64,000 nt of DNA, taken from positions 175,248,400-175,312,399 of the forward strand of contig CM041292.1 of assembly GCA_023052935.1 (NCBI GenBank), given 5' to 3'. The notes beneath the pieces were generated by a model that made no database searches, was not told the DNA's origin, and was given only the letters and a program-made list of their open reading frames with translations. How positions within the stretch are numbered: the first letter of the stretch is position 1; each line of letters starts with the position of its first letter. Positions 1 to 11,152 of this stretch are shown piece by piece. A program made the translations under genes and the position numbers. The stretch comes from Piezodorus guildinii (Eukaryota > Arthropoda > Insecta > Hemiptera > Pentatomidae).

Positions 1-121
1 AAACTCAATACGTTGAAGTAAAATTAAATGGACTTTTATAAAATTTCATGTAGATTTTATTATGATAGAATTATTCTGACAGAGTTTAAATGGCAAACTT
101 TTGAAATTCCTTCCAGTAATG

Positions 122-434
122 TGTCCACTCCGTGGCTGAGTGGCTAGCGCGCTAGTCTCTCATGCTACATGTTGCGAGTTCGAATCCCAGTCCCGGCGGG
201 GCTTCTATAAGAATGTAATTAAATGGGGATTCACTCACAGCCTCTCCCCCGGGTATGTGAGACCCGTCAGCCAAATGGTGGCGACTCACAAAATTAGGCT
301 TAGGGAGTGATGACCCTACACTACGAATTTCATCGTGAAACGCGTGTGTGATCTCCCAGGAGATCACACCGCGAGGCCCAGGGCCTGCACGGCCTGTCGC
401 GCCACTGTAAAAAAAAAATAAAAAAATAAAAAAT
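122..434 (+). mobile_element. SINE-A, tRNA-headed SINE copy 1
   Basis: A tRNA-like head carries A-box-like GTGGCTGAGTGG and B-box-like GAGTTCGAATC. The body includes a block around CCCCCGGGTATGTGAGACCC, and the copy ends near CTGTCGCGCC followed by an A-rich tail. Two further copies (53355-53653, 62440-62710) share the body and the CTGTCGCG end and have target duplications. Such elements are copied by LINE machinery after pol III transcription. Target duplication here is unclear. Confidence 0.8.
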
Positions 435-569
435 ATGTCTTTCACGTCGGTAATCCAAAATAATTATTTATTTACTGTTGATAAAAGATGGAACATGAAA
501 GAATTTGATAACCAAATGTAGGTTAAAACCAGAGAAATATTTGAAATATTTTTTTAATATATCTTTTTT

Positions 570-878
570 TCGACCGTGAAAATATTCATACAGATGTAAA
601 ATAAACCGTCACAGATATTAGGGAAAACATTATCTGTTATACAAAGCTACACAAGGTAATGTAGAGTGACGAAAACCAGATAAACTTAAGTGACAGTCGT
701 AGAAAATAATGTTTATTTTAATATGATTTGATCTAAATGGGTTTCAATCGAACCTTTTTGTTTAAAAAAAATGTTATAGTTAAAAAACAAAAAAAAAATC
801 AACTCTCACATCATTCAAAAGTTCTTAAATTGATTTTAATAACGGAGGTGTGACTGTCGTGTTTGGTGCTCGACAGAT
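570..878 (-). repeat. Family H, partial copy
   Basis: Contains the family H TCTGG-proximal third in reverse orientation: diverged ACCGTTGGAAAGC-like block, TTATCTTATAC-like block, then GGAGGT and a degenerate CACCAGATT end. It stops about 7 bp before the next H copy in the same orientation, making a head-to-tail pair. Confidence 0.65.
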
Positions 879-885
879 TGTTTTT

Positions 886-1656
886 ACTTTCCCTTCTCTG
901 TATATAAAATATATAGTAAGGAAAGTATTGCAAGTGTGAAAATTTTTGAATCCCAGTTTTGGACGGAAATACAAGTTTTAGTGTCTCGTTGGTACAAATG
1001 ACCAAGTCCCGAATAAAAGTCTGTTTGTGTCTGTGGTAATCGTACGAAACAGATTTCATATTTAAGAATATTATACGCCCGAGATGTTACAGCAACTTTT
1101 TCAACGATTTTATTTAAACTCACTATATTGATGTGACATTTAATGGGTTTTAATATCATGTTGGTTTCATTCTGATTCAAATGGTCTGACAGGGCTTAAA
1201 TGTCGATATTTTAAATTTTCTTATTCTAAACTACCTTTAATTTTGTACATTCCAAAAGATTGACCATATCATCTTAATGAGATTGTTGATGGACGGCTAA
1301 ATATACAAGTTGGACGAATTTGATGACCAACTAAAGGATAAAAGAGCAAAAATTTTTGTTGTTGCAAGTTTTGGTTTTTTGATAATAAGGACAGTAATAT
1401 AAATGTATAATATACCGCTGGAAAGAGAAAGATTTTATAAAAAATATTATCTGATGCACAAAGTTGTAAGAGGTAATATAAAGTGACGAATAGGGAATAA
1501 CTGATTAACAATTTAACATAGGTTTCCAATGAAGAATACTCGTTTTATTAAAATAAACTTAAAATATTTTTTAACAAATTAAAGTATATTTAATAGTTTT
1601 TGAATTGATTTTAACAGTCGAGGTAAGTGAATGTCGTGTGCCGCCCGCACCAGATT
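886..1656 (-). repeat. Family H, nearly complete copy
   Basis: Runs from the hairpin end (ACTTTC, then TATATAAAATATATAG) to GAGGTAAGTGAATGTCGTGTG and CACCAGATTTTTT. Internal family blocks are in order. No coding capacity; short ORFs are interrupted differently in each copy. Confidence 0.8.
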
Positions 1657-2135
1657 TTTTAAATAATTAAAGATCTCTTAGATATTATCAATATTTATTA
1701 TTATCATAACCTAAAAGAGATGAAAGAAAAAGAGTTTTACTGATTGAAAAGAAAACTCCAGATTATAGAAAAAATAACACACAGCAAATCAAGTCGTAAA
1801 AGATAAAGGAGAGCGACAATAAAAGCTTAAGTAGTTGTTATATAATTATAATATAATTAATAAAATTATAATTAGATAATAATTTAAAAAATGGGAGTAC
1901 TATGGAAAAAGGTCAATTATGTGTGCAAATATATTAAGAATAGCATCTATAATGATATGCCTATAAAGCTCTTTCAACACTTTGCATGTAATCTTTCTCA
2001 AGAACGATGATGAAGTAAGGCTTGTCGCCGGTCTGTTCCAATTTTTTACATACCATCATGGAATTCTTAATATAAGGATTAAAATAACAAAATAGAAAAG
2101 AAATATAAATAATATTAAAAATTAAAAAAAAAAAA
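1657..2135. other. AT-rich stretch, nothing recognised
   Basis: AT-rich sequence with short homopolymers and no family block or coding signal that I recognise. Confidence 0.5.
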
Positions 2136-2747
2136 ATTGGTGCATACAACAAACGACTTTCATTTACCTTGGGTGTTATCTTAAATTTATGAACTAGTAA
2201 ATAAACCTAAATTTTAAAAAAAGTTTTAAGTTAATTTAAATAAAAAGCGTATTCAGTTTCGTTAGAAACACGAGATTTAGATCAAATAATATAACTGTAT
2301 TAAATTAAAACGTATAATAATCAGTAATGAGTTTATGCCCTATTCATCATTTACAGCATTGTGTATAAGGTTTTTTTTTTTTTTTTTTCTAAAAGATGAA
2401 AAAAGCCATGTCAGACTATTGACCATTGAATTTTATATCGAAATATTGAGTTTAACCAAAATCGTTTGGACCGTTGTTGAGTAAATCGTAAAAAGGTACA
2501 AAATGCTTGGGATAAAGTGGTTCTTCTGGTTAGCCGATTTCAGAGAGAATTTTGGAATAACATCTCGGACTTATCTTTCTTTGTCTTATTTATGAAATTT
2601 CAGTTTCGTACACATTGTCGTTTTCATGCTGGACTTACCACACACACATACAAACACACACACGACCTTTATGGGAAACTGGGATTCGGAAATTTTCACG
2701 ATTGCAATACTCTCCTTTATTATGGTTCATAAATAGGAAGTAAAAAG
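2136..2747 (+). repeat. Family H, internally deleted copy
   Basis: Starts with TTGGTGCATACAACAAACG and CTTTCATTTACCT and ends at the hairpin end (TAAATAGGAAGTAAAAAGT). About a third of the interior is missing. A CA-rich tract lies near 2640-2665, where other copies carry (CA)n. Confidence 0.7.
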
Positions 2748-2834
2748 TAAATTAAAGACTTCATTTTTACAAGTTCTGAGAAAAAAAAAATCTTAATCTT
2801 TAGGAAAATTCCATTCAGAATAGTGTATTGATAG

Positions 2835-3530
2835 TGAAAATTCCTACCTCGGTCTTAAAATCTATTAAATAAAGTTCAAAAATATTAAATGGATTATATC
2901 CACTTTCATTACAAATATATGTTTTATATTAATAATGTAACAATATAAAATTGTTAAGTACAATAATCATTTAGGTTTATGCCATATTCATCACTTCCTT
3001 TTTTTTTGTTCATCCCTACCTCGCCTTTGAAGGTTATAAGGAGGTTTCTCGGGCCAGTGGGCGAGTGTGGGGGATAAATGCCTCTTCTCTCAGACCCTAG
3101 ACGCGAACTCGTAATTATTTGGTTTTAAGTTTTGGTTGTCTGTGGTCGCGAGGCAAACACTCAGCCACCCAGCCCACTCCCTTTACATCACCTTCCATAA
3201 CTTTCTAGATAACATTTTTTCTAAAATCATTAGCTTTGCAACAGTATAATATACATCTATATTACTATTGTTATGCTCTCAAATTCTTTTAAATTGTAGA
3301 TTTATCCGTTTATTATCAATGGTAATAAGACAATTTTTTTTTTTATTCTACAAAATTAAAATTACTTAAGAATAAATCCCATTAATTTTTTTATCGACAT
3401 AGCGAATTTAATTTAAATCGTTCAAACCTTTTTCGAATTATAAAAAAAGTGAACATTGAATGGTATAAAGAGTTCAGGTTCGCCGATTTTAATGAAAAAG
3501 AAAAAAAATTGAGCCTATATCTGATCTTTT
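2835..3530 (+). repeat. Family H, degenerate copy split by SINE-D
   Basis: Begins at AGTGAAAATTCCTACCTC, lies 90 bp downstream of another + copy, and is interrupted at 2998-3186. The halves rejoin at the expected point (CATCAC...TTCC before, CATCACCTTCC after). The hairpin end is missing. Confidence 0.6.
2998..3186 (-). mobile_element. SINE-D nested in family H
   Basis: On the minus strand there is a tRNA-like head (GGTGGCTGAGTGTTTGCC and ACGAGTTCGCGTC), a body with CCGAGAAACCTCCTTATAACC and AAGGCGAGGTAGGGATGA, and an A-run. A second copy is at 43786-43985. The flanks CATCACTTCC and CATCACCTTCC look like a roughly 10-bp target duplication. Confidence 0.65.
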
Positions 3531-3919
3531 TTTGCCATTATTATTCTAATAAATAAAAGAAATATATTTGTCTTATATTTAATTATAAATATGTGGTATT
3601 TATATTTATGTTGAATTCTTTTGTTTTGAGAACTATTTTTTGTAGCTTTAGACTGGTGATAAAGGTTGAGTTACTCAATAGAAATTGAAGGTTAACATGC
3701 AACTCTTTCTTAAAAGCCGTTTAAATGAAACCGTTATTATTAGTAATTGGTTTTTTCCTCTTTGTTTAACATAAGCATTAATACTATCTGGTGAAATGGA
3801 ATTGCAGCTATTTTACAGGTCACACTTAAAAAAAATAGCATCTTAAAACTCGATTATTATTGTTAAAATAGAGTATATTTGGTTTTCAAGATCTAATAAA
3901 ATGAATTATGTTTTACTTT
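3531..3919. other. AT-rich stretch, nothing recognised
   Basis: No family block, ORF of note or RNA gene seen. Confidence 0.5.
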
Positions 3920-4786
3920 ACTTTCACTTACCTATATATGGAATATATAGTAAGGAAAAGTATTGCGATCGTGAAAATTTTTGAACTCCGGTTTTAAAAG
4001 GAAATACACTTTTTAGGGTCTTCTGAGTCCAAATGACCAAGTCCCGCAAAACGGTCTGTGTGATTCCGTGTGTGTGTGTGTCTGGTAAGCCCTGCGCCGA
4101 AAAAAAACATCCTTTGAAACTGAAATCTCATATTTAAGGCAAAAACACGCCCGAGGTGTTGCAACTTTGTCATCAAAATGAGCTTACCAGAAGCTCCATA
4201 AATGTTATACCATTTGCACCTATTTACGGTTTTCTCAAAAACGGCTCTGACGAATTTCATTAAACTCGCTGTATCAAAATTGGACGGTCTTTTAAATCAT
4301 GTAGGTTTCAATATGATTGAAATAGTCTGACAAGGCTTAAATCCCAATATTTTAAAGTTTCTTCCTCTAAAGTACCATTAATTTTGTAGATTTTATGAAA
4401 TTGCAATCTGATTAACATTGCTAAAAAAAACGGTAAATGTATAACTTGAACGAATTCGATATCCAACTAAAGAAGCAAACTACAAACATGCAATTTTTTT
4501 TTTTTTTTTGAACTTTAGAATAGTAATATAGATGTATAATATACCGTTAGAATGCTAAGGATTTAAAAAAAAAATTGTTATCTTGAAAAGTGATGAAAAG
4601 CCGATAAAACAAACTAATTGTCGTAGATAATAATATAATAAATTATTTAATAAAATACGTTTTTCTATTAAAACCCAATGTATTTATTTCTTTGACAATT
4701 TATTTCGTTTCTAAATTTACTGAAAAATTCTTAAATTTATATAAATAATGAAGGTAAGAGAAAGTCGTGTGTTGCGCCCACCAGAT
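3920..4786 (-). repeat. Family H, full-length copy
   Basis: Complete from ACTTTCACTTACC and its hairpin to GAAGGTAAGAGAAAGTCGTG and CACCAGATTTTTT, 867 bp. An internal (GT)n of about six units sits at 4068-4080. Confidence 0.85.
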
Positions 4787-5190
4787 TTTTTATCTATAAT
4801 TAGAACGTTTGGACATATTTTGTTCACCTTCTCAAGTATCTTACGTGAATGTACTAAGCGGGGCCAATATAATTCTGTTCAAACAATCCTCACGGTCAAA
4901 AGGATGATATAATCGAAAAATACAGAGAAAACAGGCCTAAGTTTGACTAACAATTGTTGCTTTTGAACTTAGACGCGATACAAACGGTTAATTTCCTTAA
5001 AAACACGGCATCTCTATATCTCAAATATTAAATCTCAGGTACAATTATTCTCTATATTATTATAATGTTTTAAACTTATAAGTAACTTCGATGATTAAAA
5101 AAAATATTTTATGTACTTTTTCATATTCCGTATTAACATAATACTAAGCTTGTAAAGTATAAAATATATAACAGTATAAAAAAAAAAAAA
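4787..5190. other. AT-rich stretch, nothing recognised
   Basis: No coding or repeat signal recognised apart from a terminal A-run abutting the next family H copy. Confidence 0.5.
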
Positions 5191-6044
5191 GAATCGCGCG
5201 TAACACATGACTTTCTCTTACCTCCGTTGTTAGAATCAATTGAAGAACTTTTAAATAAAATAAGAGATAAAAAAGGATTAAAGAATCACATTGTTTTTCG
5301 AAAAAAACATGTGTTTCATTAAAAAAATATAACATATTATTATGTGCAATAACTTGTATCTACTTTTCACCCCTTTCGTTACCTTTTACAAATTTGTTTA
5401 TAAGATAATATTTTTCTTACATCTTTGGCTTTCTCAAGGTATATTATACATATTACGGTTGTTGTATTATACATCTATATTAATTAATGTTAATTTGTTT
5501 TAAATAAATTGCATACAGAAATATTTTTGCTCTTTTATCTTTTAATTAATTTCGTTCAACTTAAATATCATTTTTTAACAATGCTAACAAGATGATATGG
5601 TTACCTGTTTTAAATTGAAAAAAATTGAAGGTACTTCACAGGAAGAAAATATCGGCATTTAGCCCTTTGTGACTATATGAATCAGAATGAGACAAATATC
5701 ATCTAAATCCCCACTAAATGTTACATCGATTTAGCGAGGTTAGTCAAGACCGTTAGAGCCGGCAAGATCGTAAGTAAGTGCAAAATGCATGGTATAAAGT
5801 GGTACTTCTGGTTCTCCGATGTTGTTGAAAAATGTTGTATATACGCTCCTAAAATATTAAATTTCAGTTTTATACAACAGCTAGACTGACCACACCCACA
5901 CACTTACAGAGCTGTTTGCATTACTAGCTTATTTGGACTGAAGGCAACCAAAATCGTGGATTTTTGATGAAAGCTCGAATTTCAAAATTTTTACGATCTC
6001 AATATTTCCATAATTTTTTATTCTATACATAGGTAAGTGAAAGT
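5191..6044 (+). repeat. Family H, full-length copy
   Basis: Begins GAATCGCGCGTAACACATGA (diverged TCTGG end), then CTTTCTCTTACCTCC. It ends with a degraded hairpin and AGGTAAGTGAAAGT. Both copies of the 14-bp inverted repeat are recognisable. Confidence 0.8.
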
Positions 6045-6529
6045 ATAAAGTAATCACTGAAATGACTTCTCCGCAATCATATAAGACATTGGATGGATTT
6101 AAAATGTATACTAATGTAACAATAGAAGCATTGTCTCTAAACTTTCACATTTCGGGGTTATTTTGGCCAAGGTTGCAGTTTTTTCTTAGTTTTCCTGTTT
6201 ACTGTTTTGTGGGAACTTTTTTACTTTGACCATCATTTGAAGTTCCTTTCTTTTGAGACACTTCATTCACTCCAGGCTTGTTTTCTATACACTTTATCAT
6301 CAATGTGGTATTTACTCAACTACGACAGATTCGATTTAATTGCATCAGGAATTATTATTATTAAGGTGGTGGATTTGTTTGTTTATGTGGGCAGTTAATT
6401 TAAGTTCGTGATTGATAAGTTCAATATCCAATCTGAAGCGAGGCTCTATTTGAGTCTGCAGGAACCCTTTGGGAATACAAAGCATATATATTTTTTAATA
6501 CATTAAATTTATAAACAAGAATTGAGGCA
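6045..6529. other. Unassigned stretch
   Basis: Contains a 63-codon open frame at 6207-6398 with AT-driven composition and no recognisable motif; probably not a gene. Confidence 0.4.
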
Positions 6530-6780
6530 GAATGGAGTACAGTGTAAAGTCAATATATAACTACTTCCCCACCGTCCAGTCTCGTCTGAATGCAAAATTG
6601 GTGTTCCTGGATCTCGCAGGAGCATGGGGGCTCCGTGCCGAGCTTTCTGGATGTGGGGTTAATACCGACTCCCTATGTCCTAGCTGTGGTGTCCTGGATT
6701 CTACTGACATATTTTGTTTACTTGCACCACCTTTGAAGGTGAAGCACCAAACTGCTGAGTGAAACCGAATTCTATGTCTC
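6530..6780 (+). pseudogene. Possible LINE ORF2 C-terminal fragment (R1-like)
   Basis: A GC-richer block encodes a short frame containing LSGCGVNTDSLCPSCGVLDS. Its spacing recalls the cysteine-rich segment after the reverse transcriptase domain in R1/jockey-type LINEs, where a CxxC follows a (T/S)GHG-like motif. The later Cys/His ligands are lost and the frame stops at 6762. No RT motif is nearby. This is a guess from motif shape; it could be another LINE clade or chance. Confidence 0.3.
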
Positions 6781-7108
6781 AGGGGACGATTTTCCTCAGT
6801 TAATGACGGATATCAACTACCCGTACTTCAAAATTTTTGTGTACGGGTGGAAAACGGATGTGACAGCTCATTATAACATGAAGAGAAAATAAGTCAAGAG
6901 GATAGCAGACGTTGGAGGAGCATCATAAATGGATAATGATTTACTTTAAAGTAGTTAATTGACAACATTAACTTGCTGGCATAATCCACAAGCTAATGTT
7001 GCCATATCCCGCACTGCAAGGTAGGGTGAAGAAATAAATATGTAGCTTAAGTACTTATTATAAGTTTTTATATAGATGAATATAAAAGTGCAAAGTATAA
7101 ACAAAATT

Positions 7109-7235
7109 CTATTACGTGGAGCACATGACTTTTACATACCTTCGATGTTGAAACATATTTTAGACCTGTAGAATTATGTTAAAGTTGAAAAAAGATTAAC
7201 ATTAAGTTTCGATGGAAATATTTATTTCAAATTAA
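7109..7235 (+). repeat. Family H, TCTGG-end fragment
   Basis: Diverged start (ACGTGGAGCACATGACTTTT, ACATACCTTCG) followed by about 100 bp of family sequence, then directly another + copy at 7241. A head-to-tail junction. Confidence 0.6.
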
Positions 7236-7240
7236 AAAAA

Positions 7241-8117
7241 TCTGGTGCGGGCAACACACGACTTTCACTTGCCTCCATTTTTAAAATCAATGAAAGAATT
7301 TTCAAATACAGTTAGAGATGAAAATACGTGAAACTATTAAAGAATTAATTAAATTGAATTTCTATGGAAACGTGTGTTTTATTAAAAAATCTATTATATT
7401 ATTATCTAAAATAATCAGTTAGTTTTATAGGCTTTTTATCACTCTCTGTTAACTTTTAAAAGCTTGTGTATGAGATAATATTTTTTTCTGAAATCTTTAG
7501 CTTTCCAACGGTGTATCATACATGTATATTACTGTTCTTATGTTCAAAAACGAAAAATTATATAAAAAAATATTTTTTCAGTTTTCTCCTTTAGTTAGAT
7601 ATCGAATTCGTTCAACTTGTATATTTATGTGTTTATCATCAGTGGTAACAAGATAATATAGTTATTTTTATAGAATCAACAAAATTAAAGGTACTTTAGG
7701 GGAAGAAAATTTTAGCCCTGTCAGACCATTTTTATCTAAATAAAACCTACATGATATTAAAGCCCATTAAATATTACATCAATATAGCGAGTTTAATCAA
7801 AATCTTCGAAACCGTTTTCGAGAAAATCGAAACAAGATGAAAAATGCATGGTATAAAGTGGCTCTTCTGGTAAGCTCATTTTGATGAAAAAGGTTTTGTA
7901 ACGTCTCGGGCGTATATTTGTCTTAAATATGAAATTTCAGTTTTATAGGACTTACGGTTTCCGCCCGGGAGTTACCACACTACACACAGACCTTTTTGCG
8001 GTACTTGGTTATTTTGACTCAGGGGACCCTAAAATGTGTATTTCCGTTGAAAACTGGAATTGGAAAATTTTCAGGATCGCAATACTTTCCCTTACTATAT
8101 ATAGTATGTGAAAGTAA
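7241..8117 (+). repeat. Family H, full-length reference copy
   Basis: Starts TCTGGTGCGGGCAACACACG then ACTTTCACTTGCC, and ends with the hairpin and GTGAAAGTAAAAA, 877 bp. The middle carries all family blocks, including GAAAATCGAAACAAGATG and ATAAAGTGGCTCTTCTGG. A good seed for a consensus. Confidence 0.85.
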
Positions 8118-8129
8118 AAATTATTATTC

Positions 8130-8797
8130 ATACCTGAAAATCACTTGACTTTATATGCTTTTTCTTCATTTCAATTACCTTTAGCAGCTTTTTATGTTAG
8201 AAAATATTATTCCTAAGATATTAATCTTTCCCACAATATATCATACATTATATTACATTGTCATAATTCCTCAACGTTTTCGAGAATAGGATACTACATA
8301 ATATTTTTGGCCTAAAGAGGGAAGAGGCCCCTGGAAAATTTAGATGGTTACACAACGCGGTATCAGACAGCTGGAACTTCTCTGGTATAAATAATGTTAC
8401 AGCAACGAGGCGGCTCATGCCAAGTTGTTAGGCTGTAGAACACTCTAAATAAAGGTATCCAGAGGTAGGTCGAGTCGTAATCGTAAGTGGAAGGATTTTG
8501 TAAAGTCAGACCCAGATATTTGGTCTTAACGCATATTGATTACTGCAAGCGAATTGTGTTCGCATTGACAAAATGTAAATTTCAGTTTTATTCAACTTAT
8601 CGTTTGCGTGCTAGAGTCAGCAATCACGCACACAATGTACATACGGACCTTTGAGCGGACTTAACAATGTGGACTGAGGGGACCCTAAAACGTGTATAAC
8701 TTATCTAAAGAAAAGTCGAATTCCAATATTTTCACATTGCAATAATTCCTCTTACTATATAATTTGGTAACTGAAGGTAAAAAAAGATAAATAAACT
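8130..8797 (+). repeat. Family H, degenerate copy split by LINE debris
   Basis: Family blocks occupy 8130-8315 and 8560-8797; the second part ends in a weak hairpin (TACTATATAATTTGG then TAACTGAAGG). The interval 8316-8530 is RTE-type sequence. Third member of a + strand run with 7109 and 7241. Confidence 0.6.
8316..8530 (+). pseudogene. RTE-type LINE fragment, C-terminal region
   Basis: Translation in shifting frames gives the order KRGRGPWKI, RLH-like, then HAKLLG and an Arg/Gly-rich end. This parallels the post-RT tail of RTE-type LINEs (KR..EVTGEWRRLHN ... RRLRWAGH ... GRP). A closer relative is at 20690-21105. Too decayed for clade placement. Confidence 0.5.
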
Positions 8798-8903
8798 ATT
8801 CTTTAAATCGTAACTGTTCCATTAATGAATGATTAACAATTAACCATTCTGACTATTTTTATGAAAGAAGAGAAAACGAAAAGTAGAGGTGGGAGCAATA
8901 ATT

Positions 8904-10110
8904 GAGACGTTGCTTTCCAAAAGTTACTATATCCACTTTAGAAAATTTTACAGGAAACGCAAAAATCTGTTATTTATTTATTATTGGACCAAATTACGTG
9001 ATTCTTTTTTTATTGAAATCAAAAGTTGATTTTTGAGTGTGTTACCAACTCATTTTTCCAAATTATTGCACTTTTCCGATGATTTTAAACAATACAATAT
9101 GGATATAGTACTTTTTGGAACGAAACATGGATATAGTACTTTTTGGAAGGAATTAAAAGGGATATAGTACTTTTTGAAAGGAATTAAAAGGGATATAGTA
9201 CTTTTTGGAAGAATATAACCCGAGATAAGTTGGTAACAGTCACTATAACCTTTCTGATACGACATTACCGATATCTAACATCTTTATATCGTTTATTACT
9301 AAGTTTTGTAAATTTCCTTATTCTCTCTCTGAGATATATCTTCATGTTGGTTATTACATGATTTCTATTCTTCATAGAAAGTAATATCAAAGGACATTTA
9401 TTATGGACTTAATAAGAGTGTAATTAGAAGTTGTTGAACTTATTGATTGACAATAAGAAGCAATGAGCTTTGAGCTTTTATTACATAAAAATCGATACTA
9501 AGTTAGATAGCGATTTTTCACTATTTAGCAAGTCATGGATCTAATTCCACTATTACTGCATAATAAATATAAACCAAATTTATGTTGCTGCAAAAGAAAT
9601 ATGTGAAAAAGTTTGTTTTGAACTTGATTTACTTGACAACTTAAAAGAAGCAATGCGACGCAACTAAGTTGTTTCAAATAGCCTAAAAACTGATTATTAG
9701 GTTAAAACCAGTGATCAAAATAATAGCGGTGATTCAAGACGTGCTAAATGAACCAATAAAAGTGCATAAAATGATGAAAACAATAAATTAATGGTGATAT
9801 GTTACGAGGTTAGGTGCTTCTGCCGTATAGTAGGAAATATAGTACCTTTTGGAAGGAAATGTAAGGAAAGGTTATATCTGTTTACAAAGGATATACTACG
9901 TTTTGGAACGAAACATGATATAGTACCTTTTGGAATAAATAAAATGTGTATTTAGTACCTTTTGGAATGAAATGCAATTTTTAAATACTTTTTAAAGGAT
10001 TTTTATGTTTTTTAGATAAAATTTGATGACGGATTTAAATAAAACTAAGCCATTAGAATAAAAATATGTGAAAAAAATGTCCTTTAGTACCTTTTGGAAA
10101 TCAACGTCTC
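8904..10110. mobile_element. DNA element with GAGACGTTG termini (1.2 kb copy)
   Basis: The left end reads GAGACGTTGCTTTCCAAAAG and the right end is its inverse, CTTTTGGAAATCAACGTCTC. Both sides are flanked by AATT (8900-8903 and 10111-10114). A second, 382-bp member with the same ends and AATT flanks is at 37089-37470, which fixes the boundaries. There is no transposase; the one open frame (minus strand 9050-9265) is translated iterated motif. The superfamily is not recognised. Confidence 0.75.
9095..10098 (+). repeat. Iterated TAGTAC(C/T)TTTTGGAA motif in the GAGACGTTG element
   Basis: The motif GGATATAGTACTTTTTGGAA recurs, with variants, about four times at 9097-9212 and about five more times at 9832-10098, the last inside the right terminus. 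All are in one orientation; the left terminus holds the inverse. Such subterminal iterons are often transposase-binding sites, which is inference here. Confidence 0.7.
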
Positions 10111-10189
10111 AATTGGTTGCTACTTATCAGTATGCGGTACCAATCGTTTAGGTAGGTTCTGTTCCTGTTATAGATATGTAGGTATAGTT

Positions 10190-10220
<31 letters not shown>

Positions 10221-10939
10221 CTTAATTTCTTCGAACGAAATAATGCAAGTTCTGTTTAATGTCTTGGAGAATCATCGGAAATTTTGTGAAATCGTCGGGA
10301 CATGGAAGTTTTAAAGGTAAGCAACTTTTTACGGGAAAGTTTACTTACTGTTGACTTAAGTTAGGCACTTTTTGGGTGTTTGAAGTTGGAGTATTATTGT
10401 TTTGAATATTATTGTCGTATCATTTTACCAAGTACTTCTGGTATTTTACTCGATGTTCATTCTTGAATCAATGTTGATGCAGAAAAGGAATATCTTCATT
10501 TCTTTTCGTTTTATTTTTAGTTTCCTCTTTATCTTTTGAAATTAAAAATCGGTAACGCATTATTTTCTACTGCATTTGTAATCTTAATAAAAAGCTGCAA
10601 TGGTTTATTATTCACTCAATAGTCATAGTTACACACATACAAAATATAACATGTTCCTGTTCACTATACGTTTAAAGTATTGGGTTCCATTAATAATAAA
10701 AATAGAAAAATGTCTGGTGCTCCCCTCCCACAACTTTAACTTACTATTTCACACTACATTGTCACTAAATATTCACACAGAACTATTTGGAATAATATTT
10801 AAACGGTTATGTTTAAGGCCGCGTTGCACCTTGAGAGAAGAGTTAGGTTAAAATTCGAGGAGAGCAAGGTCTCATGACAGTTCACGAAAGTAGCAGGGGA
10901 TGTTTAGGTTTTGTCATAAATTCAGATAATAACCTAGGA
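10111..10939. other. Unassigned stretch with a 29-T run
   Basis: Contains a run of 29 T at 10192-10220 and an 83-codon open frame (10600-10851) without recognisable motifs. No gene supported. Confidence 0.5.
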
Positions 10940-11152
10940 TTTTTTAATGGGAGTAAAAAATCCTTAGTTATGCCGTCCTTCGGAGGGGACGTAAAAAGGT
11001 GATTCCTAGCTTGTGCCATGCCAGGTACTCATTAAAGATCCCTATCCTAATAAAACCTGGATAGGCAAAATTTAAGACTCCCTCTGTAGCATCGTCCGAT
11101 GAGCCATAGTAGCATAAAGTGGCGTTAAATAAATAAACAAATAAAAACCGTC
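10940..11152 (+). mobile_element. SINE-C, 5'-truncated copy
   Basis: Lacks the tRNA-like head but carries the body (TTAATGGGAGTAAAAAATCC, ATGCCGTCCTTCGGAGGGGA, CATCGTCCGATGAGCC) and the GTTAAATAAATAAACAAATA tail. Same family as 17693, 22998, 25085, 41062 and 60615. Confidence 0.8.

Noticed and set aside
7929..8111. Recurrent ORFs of 60-100 codons with KFQF, AGLGHLDSGDPKTCISVENW-like peptides (also 4260, 18564, 40238, 52158)
   Set aside because: They arise from the same stretch of family H in many copies, with different starts, stops and frameshifts in each. No conserved start and no sign of protein constraint.
10600..10851. 83-codon ORF
   Set aside because: No recognisable motif, AT-driven codon use, no splice or promoter context.
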